Positions 5,291 through 12,213 of a stretch of 17,349 nt of DNA are shown in pieces. Origin of the DNA: Stigonema ocellatum SAG 48.90 = DSM 106950 (GTDB lineage: Bacteria; Cyanobacteriota; Cyanobacteriia; Cyanobacteriales; Nostocaceae); assembly GCA_016903675.1 (NCBI GenBank), contig JADQBA010000170.1, positions 1-17,349 of the forward strand. The letters run 5' to 3'. Positions within the stretch are counted from its first letter, which is position 1. The number at the start of each line of letters is the position of its first letter. The notes beneath the pieces are model-generated. The model was not told where the DNA came from and did no database searches. It saw only the letters and a program-made list of their open reading frames with translations. The translations under genes and the position numbers were made by a program.

Positions 5291-7935
5291 TAGCTAACCT
5301 CTGATAAACTTTTAACTACTAACAACTCATTTCCCCGCTCATCAATCACTTTCACAGCAATTTGCCGATTATCTCCCGCTTCAAAAGGGGCGCTTAAAAT
5401 TCCAGATAAATGACTCCAAAGGGACTGTTCATATGTACTTTTCAAAGCTTTTTTTAAGTTATCCCAAGCACTTGTTTTCGGGAAGAAAGCCTGACCAACG
5501 TAAAAACACTGCCCATTATAATCAGTATCTAAAAACCAAGCTGGGACATTATCACCTTTTCTGTGATCTACTTCCATCGTCACTGGATCAAATACATCAA
5601 GCCCCAAAAGTTCCACTTGATATTTGCCATTTTCAGCAGGATGAATCTTTATATCTGGCAGACCACACACGCTAAAAATCTGGCTGCTTTTCATGTTCTT
5701 AAGCAAATCACCCATAAGCAAGTCTGGGGTTGCCTGAACGTAAGTTGCAGCAATACCAGTGACATTTTCACAGTTTTCAATTAATTTTCGAGCATTAGGA
5801 TGTATGGCGAACCCAATCACATAGAGATGAGTGTAGCTTTTAGCTTTTGCTTCAATAGCTGACTCATAAACTGTTCGTTCTACAATTGCTCCATTTTCGG
5901 GACCAAATACAAACGCTACAGGATTCTCTTCTACGATTGCCTCAGCAAAGAGTGAGAGCGATTTCGTAGGTTTTCTAACGTTCTTAAAAGTAACAGTGCG
6001 ATTTGCCTCCAGTCTTAGCACAGGACTTTTCCGCAACACCTCAAGCATCCGGTCAATAAAGGATGCTGATTCATCAAGTGTTGCTTCTCCTTCAACTTGC
6101 TGCTCCTCACCCATATCTATTGGGGTCGGTATAGTTGCCTCCACGGTAAACGCTCCTGCTACCCGTGTGATACTTTTAACTATTTCTGGGCGTTCTACTA
6201 TAATCTCTTCTTCGGGTGGTTCATTACTGGCGATGCTTTTTAGAGTAACGTGAGGAACAATACCACCGACCTCTTCGCCTTTCTTGTTCTGCTTACGCTT
6301 ATAAACAAAACCTCCTACTGGTCCCCGTAATTCATCTTTTAGCTCATACCAAGGAAAGATTGCAGTAAGTAATCGCTGGCGAGCTAAAGCTAAAGGAACA
6401 CGACTAACATCGATAGTAATCCAGCGTCTTCCCCACTGTTCAGCAACATAAGCAGTAGTACCGCTCCCGCAAGTAGGGTCAAGTACAAGGTCGCTAGGGT
6501 CAGTAGTCATGAGCAGGCAGCGTTGGATTATTTTTGAAGGAGTTTGCACCACGTACATCTTTTCATATGAGGTGCTTGCCGATCCTAAATCTGTCCAAAT
6601 ATTTGTCATGGTCATAAGCGGATTATCTTTGTAGTAAGCAACGAAGTATGGCAGATTTCCCATGAGTATCAAGCGATTTTTCTGAATCAGTTCCTCTACA
6701 CCTCGTCGATTAGTTCGCCAGATCTTTCTCTGTGCAGGTATATACGTACCATTAAGTTCAAAGCCAAAAGTACATGATTCCGTATAACCCGAAGACAACA
6801 TACCTTGGGGACAAAACAGTTTCCAATCAGAAGGCAAATTGTCTATCTGCGCAAGTTCTTTCTGAGTTAGTTTTCGACGTGAGCCATCCGGTAATTCAAT
6901 CCAGTCATACCTTGATGCTTCACCCTTTTCTTTACGTTCATATAACGAACGAAATTTTACTTGGTCACGCTGCTTTGCATACCATAGAATGTAATCTGAC
7001 ACATTCGCCATACCTCCTGTACCAAGTGGCGAAAGTTTTTTTAAAGTTATAAGCGAGAAAAAATTTTCTGCCCCAAATACCTCATCCATTATCTGTCTAA
7101 CATGATGCAAATTCTCATCACTAATTTGCACAAAAACACTACCACTTAGAGTTAGTAACTCTTTAGCAAGGTAAAGGCGATCGCGTAAATAAGTTAAATA
7201 CGAGTGTAGCCCTAGTTCCCAAGTATCTCGGTATGCCTGAACCATCTCTGGCTCACGGGTCATATCCTCATCTTCGTTATGCTTCACATCCCGCTTTCGC
7301 ACAAAGGGCTGAAAGTTACTGCCAAATTTTACACCATAGGGCGGGTCGATATAAATCGTTTGGACTTGTCCGGCAAGCCCCTCATATTGAAGAAGTGAGT
7401 TCATCACCACTAGCGAGTCACCGAGAATCATTCGGTTTGTCCAATCATCCCGATACTCATACGCCTTCAGCACTTGGTCTGTGATGGAATGTTGTGGGTC
7501 GCCCCACAAATCTAAACTTAACTGTTCCCCTCCCTTCTTATGCCCTTTGAGAGTTTCAATAATAGCTTCAGTTGAAAGTCTCTCATGCACAAACAAAGGC
7601 AAGGTAGGCACATCAAAGGATAATCTCTCTGCCTTACCTGCCCAATTGAGGAAAGGCAGACTCATCCCCTTTAGCCTTGCAGCTACTGCCTTTACCTCTG
7701 AGAGTGAATCGGCTTCAAGAATCGCTGCTATTAGTTTTTCTGTTTGATCACGAACGGGGTTATTATCCCACTCCAGTGCTGGAGACAGGGAAGAATCGTA
7801 ACGATAGGTAGCAGGAGATTTGATTTTACGAAACTGGGGTTGAACACCAATATCTGGTCTTAAAACATTATCTGATTCTACATGTTTATAACTTTGCGCT
7901 TCTTTCTGCTGCCCCTTGCCTCTACCCTTTGGCAT
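5290..7935 (-). CDS. Site-specific DNA methyltransferase, beta class (type III Mod-like)
   Basis: This 881-aa protein transfers methyl from S-adenosylmethionine to adenine N6 or cytosine N4 in a specific DNA site. The catalytic motif IV is DPPY (197-200), and the SAM-binding motif I is DPTCGSGTT (486-494), C-terminal to it. That order defines the beta class, which includes type III Mod subunits. QTPSKIIQR (464-472) precedes motif I, as in this class. The ~280 residues between the motifs probably carry target recognition. The ~340 residues after motif I end in QIAVKVIDERGNELLVV and include a stretch (about 690-790) of unknown role. The N-terminus is basic and low complexity. AAAGGG before ATG 7935 is a plausible ribosome binding site. 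It is coupled to the downstream restriction subunit, with an HTH regulator gene 147 bases upstream. The specificity is unknown. Confidence 0.92.
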   Translation of the reverse strand: MPKGRGKGQQKEAQSYKHVESDNVLRPDIGVQPQFRKIKSPATYRYDSSLSPALEWDNNPVRDQTEKLIAAILEADSLSEVKAVAARLKGMSLPFLNWAGKAERLSFDVPTLPLFVHERLSTEAIIETLKGHKKGGEQLSLDLWGDPQHSITDQVLKAYEYRDDWTNRMILGDSLVVMNSLLQYEGLAGQVQTIYIDPPYGVKFGSNFQPFVRKRDVKHNEDEDMTREPEMVQAYRDTWELGLHSYLTYLRDRLYLAKELLTLSGSVFVQISDENLHHVRQIMDEVFGAENFFSLITLKKLSPLGTGGMANVSDYILWYAKQRDQVKFRSLYERKEKGEASRYDWIELPDGSRRKLTQKELAQIDNLPSDWKLFCPQGMLSSGYTESCTFGFELNGTYIPAQRKIWRTNRRGVEELIQKNRLILMGNLPYFVAYYKDNPLMTMTNIWTDLGSASTSYEKMYVVQTPSKIIQRCLLMTTDPSDLVLDPTCGSGTTAYVAEQWGRRWITIDVSRVPLALARQRLLTAIFPWYELKDELRGPVGGFVYKRKQNKKGEEVGGIVPHVTLKSIASNEPPEEEIIVERPEIVKSITRVAGAFTVEATIPTPIDMGEEQQVEGEATLDESASFIDRMLEVLRKSPVLRLEANRTVTFKNVRKPTKSLSLFAEAIVEENPVAFVFGPENGAIVERTVYESAIEAKAKSYTHLYVIGFAIHPNARKLIENCENVTGIAATYVQATPDLLMGDLLKNMKSSQIFSVCGLPDIKIHPAENGKYQVELLGLDVFDPVTMEVDHRKGDNVPAWFLDTDYNGQCFYVGQAFFPKTSAWDNLKKALKSTYEQSLWSHLSGILSAPFEAGDNRQIAVKVIDERGNELLVVKSLSEVS

Positions 7936-8082
7936 TTAAATTTCCCTTTATATTAAATTCTCGTAGCTTTCTCTGACCTGAACTCATGCCCTTCTAGGTA
8001 TCTTTTACACACAAAAAATTACACCGGGATCAGCGATCGCACTCTCAAAGAAAGCCATCACCATATCTGCGGAAATCGTGAC
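7936..8082. promoter_or_regulatory. Leader between regulator and methyltransferase genes
   Basis: This 147-bp spacer holds two HIP1 sites (near 8034 and 8091, the latter in the regulator's last codons). An AT-rich stretch just upstream of the methyltransferase, reading TTTAATATAAAGGGA on the minus strand, could contain a -10-like TATAAA or TAATAT and the ribosome binding site. No terminator was seen, so co-transcription with the HTH gene is possible. Confidence 0.3.
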
Positions 8083-8367
8083 TCATTCGAGCGATCGCCT
8101 CCTCATATCTGCACTGCTTACAGCAAGCGAGTACTTTGTGAGTAAATCCTTCCCCTGGTCGCCCAACGAGTGCAACAAAAGTTCAATCCGCTGCATCGCC
8201 ATCGGTGACGGCTTAAACCTTAAGCGTTCCCAGCGGTTCACCGTTGGATAGGTGACACCTAGTTCTGCTGCAAATTGTTCTTGGGTTAGACCAGTCGAGA
8301 GACGAAGCTCATGGATAAGTTTGCCAACTTCTGGTTGATTGATTACCAAAGGTTTTTTAACCGTCAT
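8083..8367 (-). CDS. Xre/Cro-type helix-turn-helix regulator, probable RM controller
   Basis: This 94-aa DNA-binding protein contains an HTH of the lambda-repressor class at about residues 17-60: LRLSTGLTQEQFAAELGVTY then PTVNRWERLRFKPSP. Small regulators of this type next to methyltransferase genes often delay the nuclease or set methyltransferase levels (C proteins); that function is inferred from position here. It is the first gene of the minus-strand restriction block. ATG 8367 lacks an obvious Shine-Dalgarno sequence, which is common in cyanobacteria. The C-terminus (DMRRRSLE) overlaps a HIP1 site. It may alternatively be a general regulator unrelated to restriction. Confidence 0.85.
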   Translation of the reverse strand: MTVKKPLVINQPEVGKLIHELRLSTGLTQEQFAAELGVTYPTVNRWERLRFKPSPMAMQRIELLLHSLGDQGKDLLTKYSLAVSSADMRRRSLE

Positions 8368-8652
8368 CTAGTTCATAGTTCATCACATGACGTAACAGGT
8401 GTTATATGTTATTTGCTACATCGTATTCACGGAAAAGCTGACTCGTAATCCGTTAATTTACTAGACTCGTAAAAAAGACTCTCTTGTTATAGTATATTTA
8501 AAAAAGTTAAAAATCCAGTATATTTTCTGTTGACTACCAATCTTTTAGTAGTTTTGAGCAATGATTATTCTGTTTGGTTTGTCAATTGGCGATAATAAAA
8601 TGGAATGCGTTCTTCAATTAACATCCTTTTAGATGATTTCTGGAGAACAAAA
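8368..8652. promoter_or_regulatory. Divergent promoter region with GACTCGTAA direct repeats
   Basis: This AT-rich interval separates the minus-strand regulator and the plus-strand cdh-like gene, so it must serve both unless cdh relies on a distant promoter. GACTCGTAA occurs at 8440-8448 and 8464-8472, 24 bases apart; a third GACTC follows at about 8478. AGTATATTT occurs twice (near 8491 and 8517). These are candidate operator or promoter elements. No clear -35/-10 pair with good spacing could be fixed by eye. A plus-strand frame extends the cdh gene to 8605, but that start is not preferred. Confidence 0.3.
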
Positions 8653-9423
8653 ATGGTTAAGCATTGGATAGGAAATCGGGCGCTCGCGCTATCGATGGGG
8701 TTACTCGCAGGCTGCGCGAGTTCTACGGGGATGGGGCTTAAAAGCGACGCCTTGTGGCATATTGTACATGACCGCTGCGTTCCAGGTCAGGAGCATAGCG
8801 GCAATCCCAGACCTTGCGTCAGCGTCGATCTCAAGGATGGCTACGCGGTTCTCAAAGACAAGGTAGGCGTAGCGCAATATTTGTTGATCCCAACCGCTGC
8901 CATTTCCGGGATCGAGAGCCCGACTCTGCTGGAGAAAACCGCGCCCGAATACTGGAGATATGCCTGGGAGGCGCGTGATCTGATGTCGCAGCATCTACGG
9001 CGCAAGCTGCGGCGCGACGAGATCGCTTTGGCTGTCAATTCGGCTTACGGGCGCAGCCAGAACCAGCTGCATATCCATATCGACTGCATCTCGCTCGAGA
9101 CGCGCTCGGCGCTGCTCGATCACTTAAGCGCCATCGGCACGGACTGGGCGGCGCTGCCAATCAAGCTTAACGGGCATACCTACCGGGCGCGGCGCATCTA
9201 CTCGAAGGATCTGAGAAACGTCAATCCATTTCTTCTTCTGGCGCAGGAGCATGAGGTGCAAAATAACATGCGTGCCCAGACGCTCGTCATAGTGGGGGTG
9301 AAGTTCGAGAACGGCAGCGAGGGGTTTATCCTTCTAGCTGATACGGCCAACTGGCTGCATGGCGACAGGGGGAGCGGAGAAGAGCTGCTCGACCACAGCT
9401 GCGCCGTGGCGATCGCACCCTGA
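8653..9423 (+). CDS. cdh: CDP-diacylglycerol pyrophosphatase (lipoprotein)
   Basis: This 256-aa enzyme would hydrolyse CDP-diacylglycerol to CMP and phosphatidic acid (EC 3.6.1.26) at the outer face of a membrane. ATG 8653 is preferred over 8605 because GGAG lies 7 bases upstream and the signal peptide then starts properly (MVKHWIGNRALALSMG), followed by a LAGC lipobox. The match to E. coli Cdh (251 aa) follows the remembered family pattern throughout: PCVSVDL, QYLLIPTAAISGIESP, AVNSAYGRSQNQLHIHIDC and FILLADTANW. The HxHxD-type segment holds the HIT-like catalytic histidines. The gene is much richer in GC than its surroundings (39 of 60 bases at 9001-9060). It carries a HIP1 site only in its last codons, suggesting transfer from a proteobacterium. 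It has no gene partner here. Confidence 0.9.
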   Translation: MVKHWIGNRALALSMGLLAGCASSTGMGLKSDALWHIVHDRCVPGQEHSGNPRPCVSVDLKDGYAVLKDKVGVAQYLLIPTAAISGIESPTLLEKTAPEYWRYAWEARDLMSQHLRRKLRRDEIALAVNSAYGRSQNQLHIHIDCISLETRSALLDHLSAIGTDWAALPIKLNGHTYRARRIYSKDLRNVNPFLLLAQEHEVQNNMRAQTLVIVGVKFENGSEGFILLADTANWLHGDRGSGEELLDHSCAVAIAP

Positions 9424-9573
9424 AGACCAGGGGTACGCATGTTATTCCTCACTCTCAGTAGTTTTATCTATGGCTGTGAGTAGCGATCGCCCGACTTGAA
9501 AACCGTTCTTCCTACCTCTCTCTCCAAAGCTGTCTCAAGGCGACTTACAAACTCTGATTGGCGATCGCTCACT
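9424..9573. other. Intergenic stretch between cdh and the next minus-strand gene remnants
   Basis: The stretch contains two HIP1 sites (near 9483 and 9562) and no gene or clear terminator. Confidence 0.4.
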
Positions 9574-9693
9574 TCAGTTAATCAATACTTTTTGTCCAGT
9601 TAGGTTGTAGAGTTCTTCAAGCATTGTCGTGACTTCCGTTCTTGAGATTTGAGTTAAGCCATCCACCAAGACTCTGACAACATCTAGCTTTCT
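9574..9693 (-). pseudogene. Out-of-frame C-terminal tail of the 264-aa gene
   Basis: An open minus-strand frame of 39 codons reads RKLDVVRVLVDGLTQISRTE then VTTMLEELYNLTGQKVLIN and TGA. It overlaps the last codons of the 9684-10478 gene in another frame, with no start codon of its own near the beginning. The sequence is protein-like (amphipathic helices, no rare residues), so it is probably the original C-terminus, split off by a frameshift near 9690. It could instead be a small separate gene starting at an internal GTG or ATG. Confidence 0.5.
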
Positions 9694-10478
9694 TTATCAA
9701 TGCCATAATACTCCTCCAACCAACGTAGCAGCCCCTCGGACACAGGAGTCAAGTAAGTTTGCCGCCCTAAAGACTCCAAGACTGTGTACGCAACACGATC
9801 CAACTCTCCACAATTACGTAACCGCCAAATCCTCTCTTTGAGCAGCGGTAGTTGTTGCTGGGCTTCCGGTGAATCGATTTTGTTCAGGTTTTCAGGTTTC
9901 ACGATCAACTTACCGTCATGCATGGCCACTTCCACTGTAAACTCGTTTAGTTGAAGAGCGATCGCCCAGCAGCCATTATATTCGCGTTCTTTCTCTTCTA
10001 ATCGTGTGACAACAAATACATCTCCTACCTGGCAGAAATCGCTAGCTTTGAACAAAGGCTTCTCCTTTAAGCGTTCTATTATATCTTTCACAATTTTACC
10101 CGATGGGGCTTTATTACCTGCCTCAGTCACTGCCTGCTGCCAAACATCACGCTGTTGGTCTGGTTCCAGTTTGGTCAGGGGACGGATTTGACGCTCATTA
10201 GTGGGCAGGATTTGTAAATTATTGGTTGTCAAATCCTCTGGCAAATTTTGACAACCAATGGTTGTCAAATTGTCGAAAACATCCACAGCAGCAATTAAAT
10301 AGTTAGATTTCTGCCGACTATGCCCAAATCTATCACGGCAGTACTCCTCAAAGGTTTTGTGAGTGGAACGATATAAACGTCTGTCCCTAAGTTCCAGCAA
10401 AGCTTTACCCGCAAGGTAGAAGGCTTTTTCGATTTGGCGCTCTAGGTGTAGGCGATCGCGTACTTCTTCTGGTGTCAA
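9684..10478 (-). CDS. Cyanobacterial plasmid/island protein of unknown function (STHKTFEEYCRDRFG type)
   Basis: This 264-aa protein belongs to a group I recognise from cyanobacterial plasmids and islands by the segment YRSTHKTFEEYCRDRFGHSR (36-55) and by ILPTNERQIRPLTKLEPDQQ (90-109); no function is established. It is soluble, with a helix-rich N-terminus. A variable linker (68-90) is encoded by inverted repeats, and a beta-rich part follows (about 147-195, CWAIALQLNEFTVEVAMHDG). The assigned start is a TTG at 10478, but coherent coding continues upstream in frame (see 10479-10572). At the 3' end a plausible tail is in another frame. The gene may be frameshifted at both ends, or expressed as a shorter protein. 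A DNA-binding or partition role is possible but unproven. Confidence 0.6.
   Translation of the reverse strand: MTPEEVRDRLHLERQIEKAFYLAGKALLELRDRRLYRSTHKTFEEYCRDRFGHSRQKSNYLIAAVDVFDNLTTIGCQNLPEDLTTNNLQILPTNERQIRPLTKLEPDQQRDVWQQAVTEAGNKAPSGKIVKDIIERLKEKPLFKASDFCQVGDVFVVTRLEEKEREYNGCWAIALQLNEFTVEVAMHDGKLIVKPENLNKIDSPEAQQQLPLLKERIWRLRNCGELDRVAYTVLESLGRQTYLTPVSEGLLRWLEEYYGIDKES
10247..10269. repeat. Perfect 10-bp inverted repeat inside the 264-aa gene
   Basis: TTTGACAACC (10247-10256) and GGTTGTCAAA (10260-10269) flank a 3-base loop AAT. A third copy, ATTGGTTGTCAAAT, lies at 10221-10234. They fall in the codons of the variable linker (TTIGCQNLPEDLTTNN), where related genes also vary. The site may be a small mobile or slippage-prone repeat, or a binding site. 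Confidence 0.7.
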
Positions 10479-10572
10479 TTCTTCTGGTTCAACAACTTCA
10501 ATAGCTACGGCTTGTGGCTCTTCTGAAAAGGGAATCAGACGTTCGTGGAGATTTCGGTTTACGCTTTGACAT
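10479..10572 (-). other. Probable lost N-terminal coding sequence of the 264-aa gene
   Basis: Upstream of TTG 10478 the same frame stays open to TAA at 10577-10575. It reads NRNLHERLIPFSEEPQAVAI then EVVEPEEL, which looks like real protein. No ATG, GTG or TTG occurs in that stretch apart from 10478. An ATG at 10572 opens another frame (MSKRKPKSPRTSDSLFRR, ending after about 24 codons), which looks like a natural basic N-terminus. A one-base frame change between the two would restore a single protein. Confidence 0.5.
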
Positions 10573-10573
10573 G

Positions 10574-10619
10574 GTTAGGGTGCAGTTCGAGAGGAATGAA
10601 GCCATGAGCGCACCCTAAC
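10574..10619. terminator. Stem-loop between the 101-aa and 264-aa genes
   Basis: GTTAGGGTGC (10574-10583) and GCACCCTAAC (10610-10619) form a perfect 10-bp stem with a 26-base loop. GTTAGGGTG recurs at about 10638. No T-run follows on the minus strand, so it may be a regulatory hairpin or processing site rather than a terminator; it lies right before the putative ATG 10572. Confidence 0.4.
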
Positions 10620-10668
10620 AGTACTCTTGCGACTCAGTTAGGGTGGAAATATACGATAAAAACGCTCT

Positions 10669-10974
10669 TTAACTTGCTAGTACTTCCTCAGAAACAGCAA
10701 TCACCTCTGTTGTCAAACTGGAATGACATGAACGTCTACCCCGCACAGTTCCTTGATGGTCAAGTAGCACAAAACTCTCCTGGGGATCAAAGCACACAGG
10801 TTGCGTATTGTTTAGGGCTTCCACATCCAGGCACAACACCTCAAAGCTGATGCCTCTCGTGGTGTATTCAGGCTCAGTGATGACCATCCAGTTGTCGCCC
10901 GGTCTATATTGGATGATGTCACCTTCAGTTAACTGGTCGGCGCAGATTGTTGTTACATCTTGTAATTGTGTCAT
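10669..10974 (-). CDS. Hypothetical protein, 101 aa
   Basis: I do not recognise this small acidic soluble protein. The sequence alternates short hydrophobic strands (GDIIQYRPGDNWMVITEPEY, then ISFEVLCLDVEAL and ESFVLLDHQGTVRG), suggesting a small beta-barrel or Tudor/KOW-like fold, which is only an impression. Its codon use and AT content fit the neighbours. It is transcribed divergently from the HTH regulator at 11194 and lies upstream of the 264-aa gene on the same strand, in a setting of plasmid-like small genes. ATG 10974 has a distant AAGGA, about 13 bases upstream. Confidence 0.6.
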   Translation of the reverse strand: MTQLQDVTTICADQLTEGDIIQYRPGDNWMVITEPEYTTRGISFEVLCLDVEALNNTQPVCFDPQESFVLLDHQGTVRGRRSCHSSLTTEVIAVSEEVLAS

Positions 10975-11193
10975 TATAGGAAATAATCCTTTGTTTCAAG
11001 GGTTGTAAGAGAAGGCGATTACAGCTTGGCAGGCGCGATCGCCTTTCTCTGTTGCCCTTAATATAGCATTCAACGCTATTTATATGGCGTTAGGCGCATA
11101 AAGATTAGGCGATCGCACTTGTGAAGGTATTGGTGACTGACCTGACGCTATGCTAGTGGCATGAGGTGCTACTAAAGTTAATGAGAGATAGCG
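10975..11193. promoter_or_regulatory. Divergent intergenic region with hairpin and HIP1 sites
   Basis: This region carries the promoters of the 101-aa gene (left) and the HTH regulator (right). AGAGAAGGCGAT (11008-11019) pairs with ATCGCCTTTCTCT (11038-11050) with one bulged base. AACGC (11072-11076) and GCGTT (11087-11091) form a small inverted repeat around an AT-rich centre. Two HIP1 sites lie near 11036 and 11110. GAGA precedes ATG 11194. Operators for the adjacent Xre protein are likely here but cannot be fixed by eye. Confidence 0.35.
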
Positions 11194-11481
11194 ATGAATG
11201 CAGTGCTAAGTCCACCAAAAGTAAGTAGAGTTCGTTGGAAGCTAAGAGAAGTCATGGCTAGGCGAAAGATTACTAACAAAGCCTTGGCGGATGAGCTAAA
11301 GGTTCATCCTACTAGTATTTCTAGACTTAAAACCCAGGATATGTTACCTGAAATTGGTGGAGAGGTGTTGGGTCAGTTAATTGACGCAATTGATAACCTG
11401 AGTGCAGAAAAATACGGTTACTGCACTTTATCGGAACTGATTGAGCTAGTCCTTGGCGGTCAACAGTGCGAACCCACATGA
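11194..11481 (+). CDS. Xre-type helix-turn-helix regulator, 95 aa
   Basis: This small DNA-binding protein has a Cro/C1-type HTH at about residues 18-55: VMARRKITNKALADELKVHP followed by TSISRLKTQDMLPEI. The C-terminal helix (YGYCTLSELIELVLGG) may mediate dimerisation. Short regulators of this group (YozG/Cro-like) are common in cyanobacterial genomes and plasmids. It faces the 101-aa gene across a shared 219-bp promoter region and probably regulates itself and that gene; the targets are inferred. Its stop codon overlaps the ATG of a 27-codon frame. Confidence 0.8.
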   Translation: MNAVLSPPKVSRVRWKLREVMARRKITNKALADELKVHPTSISRLKTQDMLPEIGGEVLGQLIDAIDNLSAEKYGYCTLSELIELVLGGQQCEPT

Positions 11482-11561
11482 AGGCTTTCCTCGATCACTT
11501 TCTTGTTGCGATCGCTCGCCTACAACATCTCCCGTCACCCATCTGGATTTTCCACCCCTAG
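11478..11561 (+). CDS. Possible coupled small peptide, 27 aa
   Basis: This frame starts at an ATG overlapping the regulator's TGA (ATGA). The peptide begins MKAFLDHFLVAIARLQHLPS and is hydrophobic in its first half. A HIP1 site encodes the VAIA part, which lowers the chance of selection as protein. The coupling geometry is suggestive, but the size and lack of a known relative leave it doubtful. Confidence 0.2.
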   Translation: MKAFLDHFLVAIARLQHLPSPIWIFHP

Positions 11562-11779
11562 TTCCTCAAATCAAGCAATAGAAGAAGAATATATCAAAAA
11601 AGCGTATGATAGGAACTGGTTTTGTGGATATGCATCCTTTTAGACAAAGACACAGGAGAAACACCACCAGTGAAGGAAAGTATCGTTAAAATCTTGAAAC
11701 CAATCCTAGGGGTGAAAATTCAAGAAAATGAACCAGAGTCTGTTTTGTAGGGGTAGTTGTAGCGTAAGCAACCAATGCA
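11562..11779. other. Intergenic stretch with a weak small frame
   Basis: No recognised gene is present. A GTG at 11670, with AGGAG 11 bases upstream, opens a 26-codon frame to TAG 11750 (VKESIVKILKPILGVKIQEN...). It has protein-like composition but no known relative, and it may be chance or the relic of a gene. Confidence 0.3.
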
Positions 11780-12197
11780 CTATATCCCATCAAAAACCAG
11801 GTTTCTACGACAAAAATCCCGCTCCTCATCACTCAAGAAACTGAGTACCATCGCCTTAAACTCTCGACTCCACCTTGCACTTAATTCTTGTATGGCTTCT
11901 GGTGAGTTGAGAGCGATCGCGCTTTTAACCAATTCAACATTGCCAGCCACCCTAATAGGGTCATCTTCCCCTTCAACACCCCCTCTCCCCCCTGAGTTTG
12001 TTGAAAGTGTTGAATCAGACTCACAACTATTACTGCACAAGGATTCTACTGTTTCAACACCCTCTGTCAACACATTGGTTTGTTGAACATCTGTTGAATT
12101 GGTGTTGAATGACTGTTGAATGGGTTCAAATCCTTGTACATCAACACCTTCAGTTAATTCAACATCTGTTGAAAGAGAGACGGAACCAGGGGGAGTG
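11780..12197 (-). pseudogene. C-terminal fragment of a plasmid-type gene, cut by the IS4 element
   Basis: The minus-strand frame is open from the IS boundary at 12197 to the stop at 11780, about 138 codons with no native start; the GTG at 12073 is internal. The first half is repetitive and Thr/Val/Glu-rich (STDVELTEGVDVQ and STDVQQTNVLTEGVETV), and the last 50 residues form charged helices (NSPEAIQELSARWSREFKAM then LSFLSDEERDFCRR). The repeats correspond to TGTTGAA/TTCAACA words in the DNA. The arrangement, a low-complexity linker before a small helical tail, recalls tails of large cyanobacterial plasmid replication or primase proteins, but I cannot name the family. The IS removed the rest. 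Confidence 0.55.
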
Positions 12198-12213
12198 CAT
12201 TGGTAACAAGTTA
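12198..12213 (+). repeat. Left terminal inverted repeat of the IS4 element
   Basis: It is a perfect 16-bp inverted match to 13805-13820. The transposase stop codon (TAA, 12213-12211 on the minus strand) is contained in it. Confidence 0.9.

Noticed and set aside
3563..7747. Many plus-strand frames of 60-92 codons over the restriction genes
   Set aside because: They lie antisense to two long genes with full sets of catalytic motifs and look like shadows of them.
8605..8652. Longer start for the cdh-like gene
   Set aside because: The extra 16 residues would precede a normal lipoprotein signal peptide, while ATG 8653 has a GGAG at the proper distance.
7170..11912. GCGATCGC sites as operators
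   Set aside because: This is the HIP1 word that is abundant across cyanobacterial genomes, inside and outside genes, so single copies carry no local meaning.
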